The position numbers were made by a program, and so were the translations under genes. Positions 15,376-23,174 of a stretch of DNA of 64,000 bases are shown here, piece by piece. Within the stretch, counting starts at the first letter, position 1; every line of letters starts with the position of its first letter. The notes under the pieces are model-generated. The model saw nothing but the letters and a program-made list of their open reading frames with translations, did no database searches and was not told where the DNA came from. The DNA is from Gemmiger formicilis (GTDB taxonomy: Bacteria; Bacillota; Clostridia; Oscillospirales; Ruminococcaceae), in NCBI RefSeq assembly GCF_018784445.1, contig NZ_WQOH01000005.1, positions 47,212-111,211 on the forward strand, read 5' to 3'.

Positions 15376-17328
15376 ATGGTACCCAAAGACAAAACCAGTT
15401 CCCCCATAGATTCGCTATACCCCAACGCCCCGATACGCGGACCGAAAAAATCCCCCGGCCGCCCGCCGAAGAAGGACCCCGCCAAAACCCAGGCAGAGGC
15501 TCCGGTTGCCACATACAGCGGCCGCGGCAGCCAGACCATTGTGCGCAAATCCAATGACCTGATCCAGAACGCCATGTCCACCCTGACATTGAGCCAGCAA
15601 AAATTGATGCTGCACATTTTTGCGATGATCAAGCCGTCGGATACCGAGCTGCCCCGGTACGAAATGTCCATCTATGAGTTTCTGAAGCTCTGCGGCGTCG
15701 ACCCGCACAACGGCTCGATGTATGCCCAAGTGCGCAACAACATCGACGCGATCGCTAACGCGAAGGTGCAGTGGATACGCCTGGCAGGCACGCAAAAGAT
15801 TACGATGTTCCGTTGGCTTTCCGGTGCGACCATCGACGAGGGCACCGGCAAGATCGTCTTAACGCTGGACCAGGCATTAAAGCCCCACCTGATCCAGCTA
15901 AAAGAGTTCTACACCACCATGAACATCACCTACACGCTGCCGATGAAGAGCCAGTACAGCCTGAAAATTTATGAGCTGTGCAAGAGCTACCAGAACCTTT
16001 ATCTTACGAAAAAGCAAAAAGGCGAGCCGCTGGTCTGGAACATCGAGACGCTGAAAAAGCAGGTGGACTGCAACGCCACCAACTGGGCCCACGTGCGCCG
16101 CACTGTGCTGGACAAGGCCAAGAGCGAGATCAACGGCCACACCGACATTTATTTTGACTACGAAGTCTACGAAAAAGACCGCCAGCGCGTCATTGCCGTG
16201 GCTGTCACGATCGAGCCTGTGGACAAGCAGGTGGCCGACGACAAGCTGAACGAGATCACGAAGTCCATGTCCAGCAAGTCCCGCGGCAAGAAGAAGCTGA
16301 CCCCCGCCGAAACCGGCTCACTGGACGACGATCCGAGCATCCTGACGCTGGAGTATGTCTCGGTGCCTGAGACGACGATCCCCTATTCCTACGGTGCTAC
16401 GCCGGATCTGCTGCGCCAGGAGTTGGAGGTCAAAGCCGAGCTGGACAAGCTGAACCGCGAGCTGACCGCGGACGAGATGGAGGCCGTACACACGATGATC
16501 GGCGCGATGGTCAAGATGGCCGGTACGCCGCGCGGCAACGACAAGATGATCGATGGCGGCAACGCGCATTTCTTCCAGACCGTGAACAACGTCATCGACA
16601 ACTGCGGCGGATTGCGCCGTTGGTTTGAGGGTGCGGCCGCCCGCTACGCGACCCGGGTCATCCCGGTGGCCCGCACGAAGAGTGCCCCCTTGCCCTATCT
16701 GTCCAAGGCCATTCTGGATGATTTGGAAAATTACCGTATGTACGTTACTTCCGGCGTGCCGGAGCCGCTGGGCGGCTACGATGCCGCGCCCGAGCAGCCT
16801 GATATCGTTGAGACGACCGACTTTGTGGAGACCGATGCCGAGCCGGTCAACCAGCTGATGCCCGAGGATGCCGCCACGAAAAAGCAGGTCATGGCGGCGT
16901 TGCTGCGCTACATCGACCGCGATGCTCTGTCCGCCCGGCTGACGACCGGCCAGATGGAGGCATTCGACGATATTTTGCAGATGACGGCCTATTTTTGCCG
17001 CCGCAACGTCAAAGGTAAGGACGACGGCATGATGGAAGGCAAGGCCAACATGCAGTTCCTTAACGCACTGAACAAGGTCATTGCCCGGTACGAGAGCCTG
17101 ACCCCGCTGTATGAGGCCATGGCCGTGATGATGGACTATGACACCTACTGGAAAGACCTGATGAAGAACCCGAAAATCAAAAACCCCAAGCTGGTGTTCC
17201 AGTCTGAAGTGGAGCGTGCGCTGCTGATGCCCGCCGCCGTCATTGGCGAGTACACGGCCCGCAAAGCCCAGAACGACCCGCGCGCCGTCCACAAGGAGTA
17301 CGATTGGGTCAAGGCATTTGAGGAATAA
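15376..17328 (+). CDS. Rep_3 superfamily replication initiator with long C-terminal extension
   Basis: A 650-aa protein. Residues 1-50 are a basic, Pro-rich leader with an AT-hook-like PGRPPKK (27-33). Residues about 55-290 match the tandem winged-helix Rep_3 initiator (start RKSNDLIQNAMSTLTLSQQKL trimmed to RKSNDLIQNAMSTLTLSQQK; later YSLKIYELCKSYQN near 194). Rep_3 proteins are usually 230-400 aa; here about 360 more residues follow, with a duplicated module (about 363-423 and 522-587) sharing LTxxxMEA, a KxxDxM-x2-G-x-A/N-x2-F core and NxVI. The start has GAGG 7 bases upstream. Known relatives bind iterons and open plasmid origins; this copy sits among chromosomal housekeeping genes. Confidence 0.85.
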   Translation: MVPKDKTSSPIDSLYPNAPIRGPKKSPGRPPKKDPAKTQAEAPVATYSGRGSQTIVRKSNDLIQNAMSTLTLSQQKLMLHIFAMIKPSDTELPRYEMSIYEFLKLCGVDPHNGSMYAQVRNNIDAIANAKVQWIRLAGTQKITMFRWLSGATIDEGTGKIVLTLDQALKPHLIQLKEFYTTMNITYTLPMKSQYSLKIYELCKSYQNLYLTKKQKGEPLVWNIETLKKQVDCNATNWAHVRRTVLDKAKSEINGHTDIYFDYEVYEKDRQRVIAVAVTIEPVDKQVADDKLNEITKSMSSKSRGKKKLTPAETGSLDDDPSILTLEYVSVPETTIPYSYGATPDLLRQELEVKAELDKLNRELTADEMEAVHTMIGAMVKMAGTPRGNDKMIDGGNAHFFQTVNNVIDNCGGLRRWFEGAAARYATRVIPVARTKSAPLPYLSKAILDDLENYRMYVTSGVPEPLGGYDAAPEQPDIVETTDFVETDAEPVNQLMPEDAATKKQVMAALLRYIDRDALSARLTTGQMEAFDDILQMTAYFCRRNVKGKDDGMMEGKANMQFLNALNKVIARYESLTPLYEAMAVMMDYDTYWKDLMKNPKIKNPKLVFQSEVERALLMPAAVIGEYTARKAQNDPRAVHKEYDWVKAFEE

Positions 17329-17347
17329 ACGCAGAATTTTTTGAAAA

Positions 17348-17364
17348 TGTGCGCTGAATAACAA
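17348..17364 (-). repeat. Inverted consensus iteron after rep
   Basis: On the minus strand it reads TTGTTATTCAGCGCACA, identical to array copies at 14600, 14752 and 15027. It lies between the rep stop codon and the terminator, more than 2.1 kb from the array. Confidence 0.9.
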
Positions 17365-17395
17365 CATCCCCCGCCAGAAAATTCCGGCGGGGGAT
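17365..17395. terminator. Bidirectional terminator between rep and the CobW gene
   Basis: Stem CATCCCCCGCC/GGCGGGGGATG followed on the plus strand by TGTTTTGG. It abuts the inverted iteron directly. Confidence 0.75.
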
Positions 17396-17407
17396 GTGTT
17401 TTGGAAA

Positions 17408-17429
17408 GGCGTCCCCCAAGGGGGAAGGC
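17408..17429. repeat. Half-copy of the ~145-bp palindromic element
   Basis: Only one end, GTCCCCCAAGGGGGAAGGC, is present. It looks like a decayed or partial copy of the family at 5656, 53534, 54779, 57868 and 63760. Confidence 0.55.
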
Positions 17430-17436
17430 AAATGGA

Positions 17437-18369
17437 TTACCCCTTAATAACCCTCTCAATCGCCTCTTTCTCCAGACCTTCTCCAATCACGATGAGAACT
17501 TCCTGTCCTTGGGCGATTTTCTGCACAGTCATGGTATCCCGGGCGGCGTTCAGCTCGACCCAGCCGCCGCCATCGGGAATAAACCCCTTGATGCGCAGAA
17601 TGTGCCCGTACTTTGCATCGTGCAAAAGCAGCTGTGCGGCGGCCTTGATTTGCTCGACCGTGCGGCCCGCCTTGAGGAAATACAGCGAAGTAAATGCCTC
17701 ATGCTCATCGAAATGCAGCTTGACATAGCTCGTCTGCCGCCAGCCGCAGCCGTCAATGCGGGCAAAATCGGCGTCGGTCAGCGCGGCCCAGTCTTTGCAC
17801 AGCACGTCTTCGCCAAAGCGGCGGGCGCAGTGGCAGCCTTCCAGCGCATGGTTCAGGTGATTCACCACGGCGGCACACTCCCCTGCCCCGGCCTGCTGCA
17901 CCCGGCTCATGACCACCAGCCCGGCGCTGGCGGCCTCCGACGCCAGCAGGTAATCCGCCTGGGGCGAAAGCTCGCTCTCGAGCTTCGCGTCTACGATAGC
18001 AATGACGTTGCCCAAGCGGTACCAGTGGTCCAGGGGCTCATCCCGCAGGATGTCGTAGAACTCGTCCACGTCGAAAATACCGCTGGGCTCGATGACGACC
18101 CGGTCAAAGCCGCGCATTGCCATCGAGATGAGCTTGGTGCGCATACGGCGCTGGTGGGTGTCGCAGTCGCAGCCGCCGCTGATCGTTTCCAGATCGCAGT
18201 TGTCCCCAATGAGGTCCTGCAAAAGCATGGCGTCCACGTTCACCGCGCCGAAGTCGTTTTCCAGAATGCAGACGTTATGCCCCTGTGCCACAAGATACTG
18301 CACGTATTTACGCAAAAAAGTCGTCTTTCCGGAACCCAAGAACCCGGTGATGAGATCGACCTGTACCAT
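17437..18369 (-). CDS. CobW/COG0523 family GTPase (metal-transfer protein)
   Basis: A 310-aa P-loop GTPase: Walker A GFLGSGKTT (residues 9-17), the SGG-C motif near 65, Walker B-like VVIEPSGIFD near 92, and a C-terminal CobW_C region from about 215. Members insert zinc, cobalt or other metals into client enzymes. The family's CxCC metal motif reads CDCD here, so the last cysteine is replaced by Asp. The gene starts 3 bases after the stop of a Gfo/Idh/MocA oxidoreductase, so they are cotranscribed and may be functionally linked. Confidence 0.85.
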   Translation of the reverse strand: MVQVDLITGFLGSGKTTFLRKYVQYLVAQGHNVCILENDFGAVNVDAMLLQDLIGDNCDLETISGGCDCDTHQRRMRTKLISMAMRGFDRVVIEPSGIFDVDEFYDILRDEPLDHWYRLGNVIAIVDAKLESELSPQADYLLASEAASAGLVVMSRVQQAGAGECAAVVNHLNHALEGCHCARRFGEDVLCKDWAALTDADFARIDGCGWRQTSYVKLHFDEHEAFTSLYFLKAGRTVEQIKAAAQLLLHDAKYGHILRIKGFIPDGGGWVELNAARDTMTVQKIAQGQEVLIVIGEGLEKEAIERVIKG

Positions 18370-18372
18370 CGC

Positions 18373-19344
18373 TTATTCCTCCTCCGGGTAGGTCATGCCC
18401 CACTGGCGGCGGATGTCGGTCATGATGCGCATGACGTCGCGGGTGTAGTCCAGGTGCATCGTGCCCTGCCCGGCAATGGCGCGCTCCATGTCCTCAACCT
18501 CGTAGAGCAGGGCGTCGGCGGTGCTGCCGCCCCGCAGCGTCTCCTTACTGCCGTCCTCGGTGTAGGTGATGACGGCCTCCTGCCCGCGGGGGTAGTCGTA
18601 GAATTCGACATAGCCCTTGTCAAAGGCGACCGTGCCGCGCTTGGGCTGCTTGGCGTGCAGCGAGAGAATGACCGACGCCATCTCCTGCTCCTTGTTTTTC
18701 AAAAGGATGCTCGCCTGCTCGTCCACGCCCGTGGGGGCAAACCGCACCTGGGAGACGACCTCGTCCGGTGCGGAGGTCATGAACCACCGCACGAAGGACA
18801 GCGCGTAGACGCCGATATCCAGCAGCGCACCGCCCGCGAGATTGCGGTTGAAGAAGCGGTTGGACATATCATAGGGCTTGTAACTGCCAAAATTCATCTG
18901 GATAAGCCGCAGCTCGCCCAACGCGCCGGTGTCGAGCTTTTCCTGCAATTTGCGGTAGATGGGCATATGGTAGAGGGTCATTGCCTCGGCCAGCACAACA
19001 TGGTGCTCCTCGGCCAGGCGGATGGCCTCGTCCAGCTCGTCAGAGTTCAGGGTGATGGATTTCTCGCACAGAACGTGCTTACCCGCGGCCAGTGCCTTGC
19101 GCAGGTACTGGATGTGGGTGTTGTGCGGAGTGGAAATATAGATGATATCCACGTCCGGGTCAGCGAACACATCGTCGATCTGGTCGTAGACTTTTTCAAT
19201 GCCGTACTTCTCGGCGAAGGCCTCGGCTTTGGCATGGGTGCGGTTGGCGACGGAATACAGCGTTTGCCCGCGGCTGGCCAGCGCCTGCGCCAGCTCATTG
19301 GCGATAACGCCGCAGCCCAGGGTGGCCCAACGGTAGTTTTGCAT
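18373..19344 (-). CDS. Gfo/Idh/MocA family oxidoreductase
   Basis: A 323-aa NAD(P)-dependent sugar or polyol dehydrogenase-type protein: Rossmann motif LGCGVIANELAQAL at residues 8-21, the STPHNTH loop, and the conserved EKSITLN (EKP-type lysine near residue 95). C-terminal alpha/beta domain from about 125. Substrate not predictable. Start chosen at MQNYRW with AAAGGAG 8 bases upstream. Followed within 3 bases by the CobW GTPase gene. Confidence 0.85.
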   Translation of the reverse strand: MQNYRWATLGCGVIANELAQALASRGQTLYSVANRTHAKAEAFAEKYGIEKVYDQIDDVFADPDVDIIYISTPHNTHIQYLRKALAAGKHVLCEKSITLNSDELDEAIRLAEEHHVVLAEAMTLYHMPIYRKLQEKLDTGALGELRLIQMNFGSYKPYDMSNRFFNRNLAGGALLDIGVYALSFVRWFMTSAPDEVVSQVRFAPTGVDEQASILLKNKEQEMASVILSLHAKQPKRGTVAFDKGYVEFYDYPRGQEAVITYTEDGSKETLRGGSTADALLYEVEDMERAIAGQGTMHLDYTRDVMRIMTDIRRQWGMTYPEEE

Positions 19345-19423
19345 AAACAAAATCTCCTTTCCCGGTTCTGCCAACAGTATAGCGCAGTTGCGGGGAAATG
19401 TCCATCGGCCCCCAAAAGAAAAA

Positions 19424-19447
19424 GCCGCCCGGCATACACCGGGCGGC
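19424..19447 (-). terminator. Terminator after the frameshifted small membrane gene
   Basis: Stem GCCGCCCGG/CCGGGCGGC followed on the minus strand by CTTTTTCTTTTGG. Confidence 0.75.
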
Positions 19448-19473
19448 GAGAGGTGGGGTTACAGTGGGGCTGT

Positions 19474-19675
19474 TTAGCCCAGCAGTTGGCTGAGCAACAC
19501 GGCGGGGCCGGCGCGATCGCCAGGTACAGCACGGTGGCAAGGCCGCGCTTCTGGGCCTCATCCAGGTAGCCTTGTGGGTAAAAATACAGGCAGTTGCGCC
19601 CGCTGTCCCGCGCCAGGAACTTTACCATCAAAAGAAACAGCGGGGGCAGTATAACAGGATTTGCAGGAATAACAT
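19474..19675 (-). pseudogene. Frameshifted small membrane protein gene
   Basis: Three reading-frame pieces join into one plausible protein of about 65 residues: MLFLQILL, then LPPLFLLMVKFLARD and DEAQKRGLATVLYLAIA, then AGPAVLLSQLLG and a stop. That would be a cytoplasmic linker between two hydrophobic segments. Breaks fall near the C run at 19640-19646 and in the GC-rich stretch near 19505-19515. It has a ribosome-binding-like GGGAGG upstream and its own terminator, so it was probably a real gene. Sequencing error is an alternative. Confidence 0.45.
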
Positions 19676-19761
19676 AGGGGCCTCCCTTTAGCGGTAAAGA
19701 GATTTTTGTGAAGAATTTTTATTTATTATAGCAAATATTCGCAAAGAAAGAGGCTTGCCAA

Positions 19762-20718
19762 TCAGGTGGCCCACGTAGATTTACGGTTGGCTTTGTCGTA
19801 ATCAAACAGCCCGTCGTTCTTTTCTTCCAGCGCCTTGATCATGTGGTAGGTATACTCGTTGTAGGGCGTGGGGATGCCGAGCTCTTTGCCCATGCGGATC
19901 AGCGCACCGGAGAACATATCGATTTCGGTGTGCCGCCCGGCGTCCAGGTCCTGCAAGGTCGAATAGCGGGCCGTCGGCGGGACGGCGCTGCCGTGGCGGG
20001 AAGATGCCTCCACAAGGCGCAGATCGATTCCTTTGGCGGCGGCAATCGTCTCCAGTTCGGCCCGCAGCCCGTCGCTGATGGCCTTCATGTGGACGCTGTC
20101 CTGGTAGCAGCCGACCCCGGCACCCAAAATTGCCTGCGGGAGGTTGTTGCAGACATTCAGCCGGAACTTGCTCCACATTTCCTCGCGGATATGCTCGGTG
20201 ACGCGGGCGTGCAGCCCGGCAGCGGCAAACAGCTCTGCCACGGCCTGCACCCGCTCGCTCTGGCAGGGCTCTTGCAGTTCACCGTAAATGATGCCGATGG
20301 TGGCTTCCGGGTCAAAGCGATAGCAGTTGCCGTCATGGCAGGAGGCAATCTTGATGAGCGAATACAACAGGTGCTCCGCGCCAACCGCGGCGGCGATGTG
20401 TTCCTCGCTGTCCACGCCGTTCATCAGGCTCATGACCGTGGTGCTTTCGGTGACAGCGGTGCGGATGGTGTCCAGTGCACCGGGCAGTGCCCCATATTTC
20501 AGCGCGACGATCAGAAGATCAGCCCCCTGTGCCTCCTGCGGCGTCCAGACGACGGGACGCAAGATTTCGCCATTGACTGCGCAGCCCTGGCGCAGACGCT
20601 CGGCGCGGCTGCCCTCGGCAATGACGCCGAACTGAACGCCCGGGCAGCGGGAAAGCCCCCAAATCACGTAGGAGCCGACAGCCCCGGCCCCCAGCAGTGC
20701 AACTTTTTGAATCTTCAT
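19762..20718 (-). CDS. Ketopantoate reductase family protein (PanE/ApbA-like)
   Basis: A 318-aa protein with the N-terminal Rossmann motif VALLGAGAVGSYV (residues 5-17) and the C-terminal ApbA_C helical domain (about 180-305), in which K of EEMWSKFRLNVCNN is the expected catalytic lysine. Known enzymes reduce 2-dehydropantoate to pantoate for pantothenate and CoA synthesis, but many paralogues act on other 2-oxo acids, and no panB or panC adjoins it. Start chosen at MKIQKVALLG after GAGAGGGGA. Confidence 0.8.
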   Translation of the reverse strand: MKIQKVALLGAGAVGSYVIWGLSRCPGVQFGVIAEGSRAERLRQGCAVNGEILRPVVWTPQEAQGADLLIVALKYGALPGALDTIRTAVTESTTVMSLMNGVDSEEHIAAAVGAEHLLYSLIKIASCHDGNCYRFDPEATIGIIYGELQEPCQSERVQAVAELFAAAGLHARVTEHIREEMWSKFRLNVCNNLPQAILGAGVGCYQDSVHMKAISDGLRAELETIAAAKGIDLRLVEASSRHGSAVPPTARYSTLQDLDAGRHTEIDMFSGALIRMGKELGIPTPYNEYTYHMIKALEEKNDGLFDYDKANRKSTWAT

Positions 20719-20756
20719 AGATGTCCCCTCTCCTCTCCCCAAAACGCAAAAAAGAC

Positions 20757-20786
20757 AAAACCCCATACCATTACGGTATGGGGTTT
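20757..20786 (-). terminator. Terminator after tRNA-Val
   Basis: Stem AACCCCATACC/GGTATGGGGTT, followed on the minus strand by TTGTCTTTTTTGC. Confidence 0.75.
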
Positions 20787-20792
20787 TCCAAG

Positions 20793-20866
20793 TGGAGGAT
20801 GGGGGACTCGAACCCTCGACCTCTGCGATGTGAACGCAGCGCTCTAACCAGCTGAGCTAATCATCC
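20793..20866 (-). tRNA. tRNA-Val (anticodon CAC)
   Basis: 74-base cloverleaf with anticodon stem-loop CTGCG-TTCACAT-CGCAG. D-arm GCTCAGCTGGTTAGAGC and T-loop TTCGAGT are intact. Two mismatches: T4 opposite C69 in the acceptor stem and A50 opposite C64 in the T stem. No CCA is encoded. Confidence 0.85.
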
Positions 20867-21070
20867 ATATGCGATTGACAAATGATATTATATAGGATTT
20901 GCCTGCATTTGTCAAGCGCAAATTTTGAAATGTTTTGCACAGAATCTTGACCTGGACGCCTATTAAAATTTTTCCAAAAATTTTGCAAAAAACCGAGACA
21001 AATTCCTAAAGTTGTGCTATACTGTGTCAAGAATAACAACTCACACGGTTTTATCAGGAGGTTTGCAACT

Positions 21071-22222
21071 ATGGAAATCACCAACGATATCTTATATGTC
21101 GGCGTCAACGACCACCTTGTTGACCTGTTTGAGGGCCAGTACGACGTGCCCAACGGTATGGCCTACAACTCCTATCTGATCTGCGACGACAAGGTTGCCG
21201 TCATGGATTCCGTCGATGCCCACTTCACCGACGAATGGATCACCAAGATCGCCGCTGCGCTGGGCGAGCGCACGCCCGACTACTTTGTTGTGCAGCACAT
21301 GGAGCCGGATCACTCCGGTTCGGTGGCCGCGTTCGCGCAGGCCTACCCCGGCACGACAATCGTTGCCTCCGCCCAGGCCTTCAACATGATGAAGGCCTAC
21401 TTCGGCACCGACTACGCCGACCGCCGCGTTGTCGTCAAGGAGGGTGACACCCTGCCGCTGGGCCGCCATACCCTGCATTTTGTCACCGCGCCGATGGTCC
21501 ACTGGCCCGAGGTCATCATGACCTATGACGATGCGGACAAGGTGCTGTTCAGCGCCGATGCCTTCGGCAAATTCGGCGCACTGGACATTGAGGAGCCGTG
21601 GCTGCCCGAAGCCCGCCGCTACTTCATCGGTATTGTGGGCAAGTACGGTGTACAGGTGCAGGCCGTGCTGAAAAAGGCCGCCGGGCTGGATATCGAGACC
21701 GTGTGCAGCCTGCACGGCCCTGTGCTGCACAAAGAGCAGCTGGCCGATGTGCTGGCCGCCTACGACACCTGGAGCGCCTACCGCCCCGAGACCGAGGGCG
21801 TGCTGGTGGCGTACAGCAGCATCTACGGCCACACGGCCGAGGCCGCCAACCGCCTGGCCGAGGCCCTGCGGGAAAAGGGTGTCGAGACAATTGCCATGGA
21901 CCTGGCCCGCTGCGATATGGCCGAGGCTGTGGCCCAGGCGTTCCGCTTCAGCAAGCTGGTGCTGGCTACGCCGACCTACAACGCCGACGTGTTCCCCTTC
22001 ATGAAGGAGTTCATCCACCACCTGACCGAGCGCAACTACCAGAACCGCACGGTCGCGTTTATTGAGAACGGCTCCTGGGCACCGATGGCCGCCAAGGTCA
22101 TGACCAAGATGCTGGAGGGCAGCAAGAACCTGACCTACGCCGCCACCACTGTCACCGTGCGCGGCGCACTGAATGCCGCCAGCGAGGCCCAGATCGCCGC
22201 CTTGGCCGACGAACTGAGCTAA
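21071..22222 (+). CDS. Flavodiiron protein (FprA-type A-type flavoprotein)
   Basis: A 383-aa cytoplasmic enzyme that reduces oxygen (or nitric oxide) in anaerobes. The N-terminal metallo-beta-lactamase-like domain (1-245) carries the diiron ligands in HMEPDHSG near residue 78-85, H in VHWPE near 145, D in FSADAFG near 163, and H in SLHGP near 222. The C-terminal flavodoxin domain (250-383) starts VLVAYSSIYGHTAEAA, the FMN-binding loop. AGGAGG precedes the start. Monocistronic, closed by the terminator at 22241. No rubredoxin gene adjoins it. Confidence 0.93.
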   Translation: MEITNDILYVGVNDHLVDLFEGQYDVPNGMAYNSYLICDDKVAVMDSVDAHFTDEWITKIAAALGERTPDYFVVQHMEPDHSGSVAAFAQAYPGTTIVASAQAFNMMKAYFGTDYADRRVVVKEGDTLPLGRHTLHFVTAPMVHWPEVIMTYDDADKVLFSADAFGKFGALDIEEPWLPEARRYFIGIVGKYGVQVQAVLKKAAGLDIETVCSLHGPVLHKEQLADVLAAYDTWSAYRPETEGVLVAYSSIYGHTAEAANRLAEALREKGVETIAMDLARCDMAEAVAQAFRFSKLVLATPTYNADVFPFMKEFIHHLTERNYQNRTVAFIENGSWAPMAAKVMTKMLEGSKNLTYAATTVTVRGALNAASEAQIAALADELS

Positions 22223-22240
22223 TAATATTCCTAACAGCAA

Positions 22241-22289
22241 AGCCCGCCCCGGGCCGCTTTCTCGCGGTTCGGGGCGGGCTTGTTTTTTT
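22241..22289 (+). terminator. Terminator after the flavodiiron gene
   Basis: Stem AGCCCGCCCCG/CGGGGCGGGCT followed by TGTTTTTTTG. Confidence 0.9.
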
Positions 22290-22307
22290 GCGTGGTCTTA
22301 CCGCGAA

Positions 22308-23156
22308 TTACACGCGGGTCTTGAGCACCTCATGCTCGGGCACGGGGGCGTCGATGGAGCGCGGGACACCCTCGACCCACTGGATGGCCTTCTTCGGGCA
22401 CTTGGAAACGCAGGTGCCGCAGCCGTTGCACTTGGTGTAGTCGATGACAGCGACATTATCCTTCAGGAAGATGGCCTGATTCGGGCAGTTGCGCACGCAC
22501 AGGCCGCAGGCAATGCAGCCGACCTTGCAGGTCTTGTTGACCAGTGCGCCCTTGTCCTTGTTGGAGCACTTGACCGCAGGCTGCGGGGCAATAGGCTTCA
22601 TCTGGATGACGTGGCGCGGGCAGACCACAGTGCAGGCCGTGCAGCCGGTACACTTTTTGCGGTCAACGACGGCCACGCCGTTGATAACGTGGATGGCGTC
22701 AAACTTGCAGGCGCGGGTGCAGTCGCCCAGGCCCAGGCAGCCATAGGCACAAGCGCTGGGGCCGCCCGCGATGGAAGCCGCGGCGGCGCAGGTCTGGATG
22801 CCCTGGTAATCAAACCGCTTGCCGCAGTTCTCGCCGCCCGCACAAATAACGGTGGCGCGCAGGCTGGGGCGGTCATCGGTGGCATTGCCCATGATGGTGT
22901 TGATGGCGTCGGCAGCCTTATCGCCGCCCGGTGCGCACTTGAAGGTGGGGGCACCGTTCTCAACGATGGCCTTGGCGTAGTCTGCACAGCCGGCATAGCC
23001 GCAGCCGCCGCAGTTGGCGCCTGCCAGACATTCGGTGATCTGCGCGATGCGCGGGTCCTCATACACAGCCATGAATTTGGAAGCCAGCACAAGGATCACG
23101 CCGCCGGCCAGGCCCAGCACCACCACGACAACGATAGCAAATACGATCGGGTTCAT
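22308..23156 (-). CDS. rnfB: Rnf complex iron-sulfur subunit RnfB
   Basis: Ferredoxin-side subunit of the membrane Rnf ferredoxin:NAD oxidoreductase. One N-terminal membrane helix (residues 4-26), then the CGGCGYAGC cluster ligand region near 48-56 (4Fe-4S domain), then a stretch with several CxxCxxC ferredoxin motifs: CTGCTACTVVCP, CIACGLCVRNCP and CNGCGTCVSKCP. About 282 aa. I prefer the ATG at 23156 to that at 23165 because AAGGGG is then about 10 bases upstream instead of 1. Last gene of rnfCDGEAB. Confidence 0.95.
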   Translation of the reverse strand: MNPIVFAIVVVVVLGLAGGVILVLASKFMAVYEDPRIAQITECLAGANCGGCGYAGCADYAKAIVENGAPTFKCAPGGDKAADAINTIMGNATDDRPSLRATVICAGGENCGKRFDYQGIQTCAAAASIAGGPSACAYGCLGLGDCTRACKFDAIHVINGVAVVDRKKCTGCTACTVVCPRHVIQMKPIAPQPAVKCSNKDKGALVNKTCKVGCIACGLCVRNCPNQAIFLKDNVAVIDYTKCNGCGTCVSKCPKKAIQWVEGVPRSIDAPVPEHEVLKTRV

Positions 23157-23174
23157 TCTCTCCATTCCCCTTTC

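Noticed and set aside
15376..17328. Integrated phage or conjugative element around rep
   Set aside because: No integrase, relaxase, structural or partition genes adjoin it, and the flanking genes are ordinary chromosomal ones.
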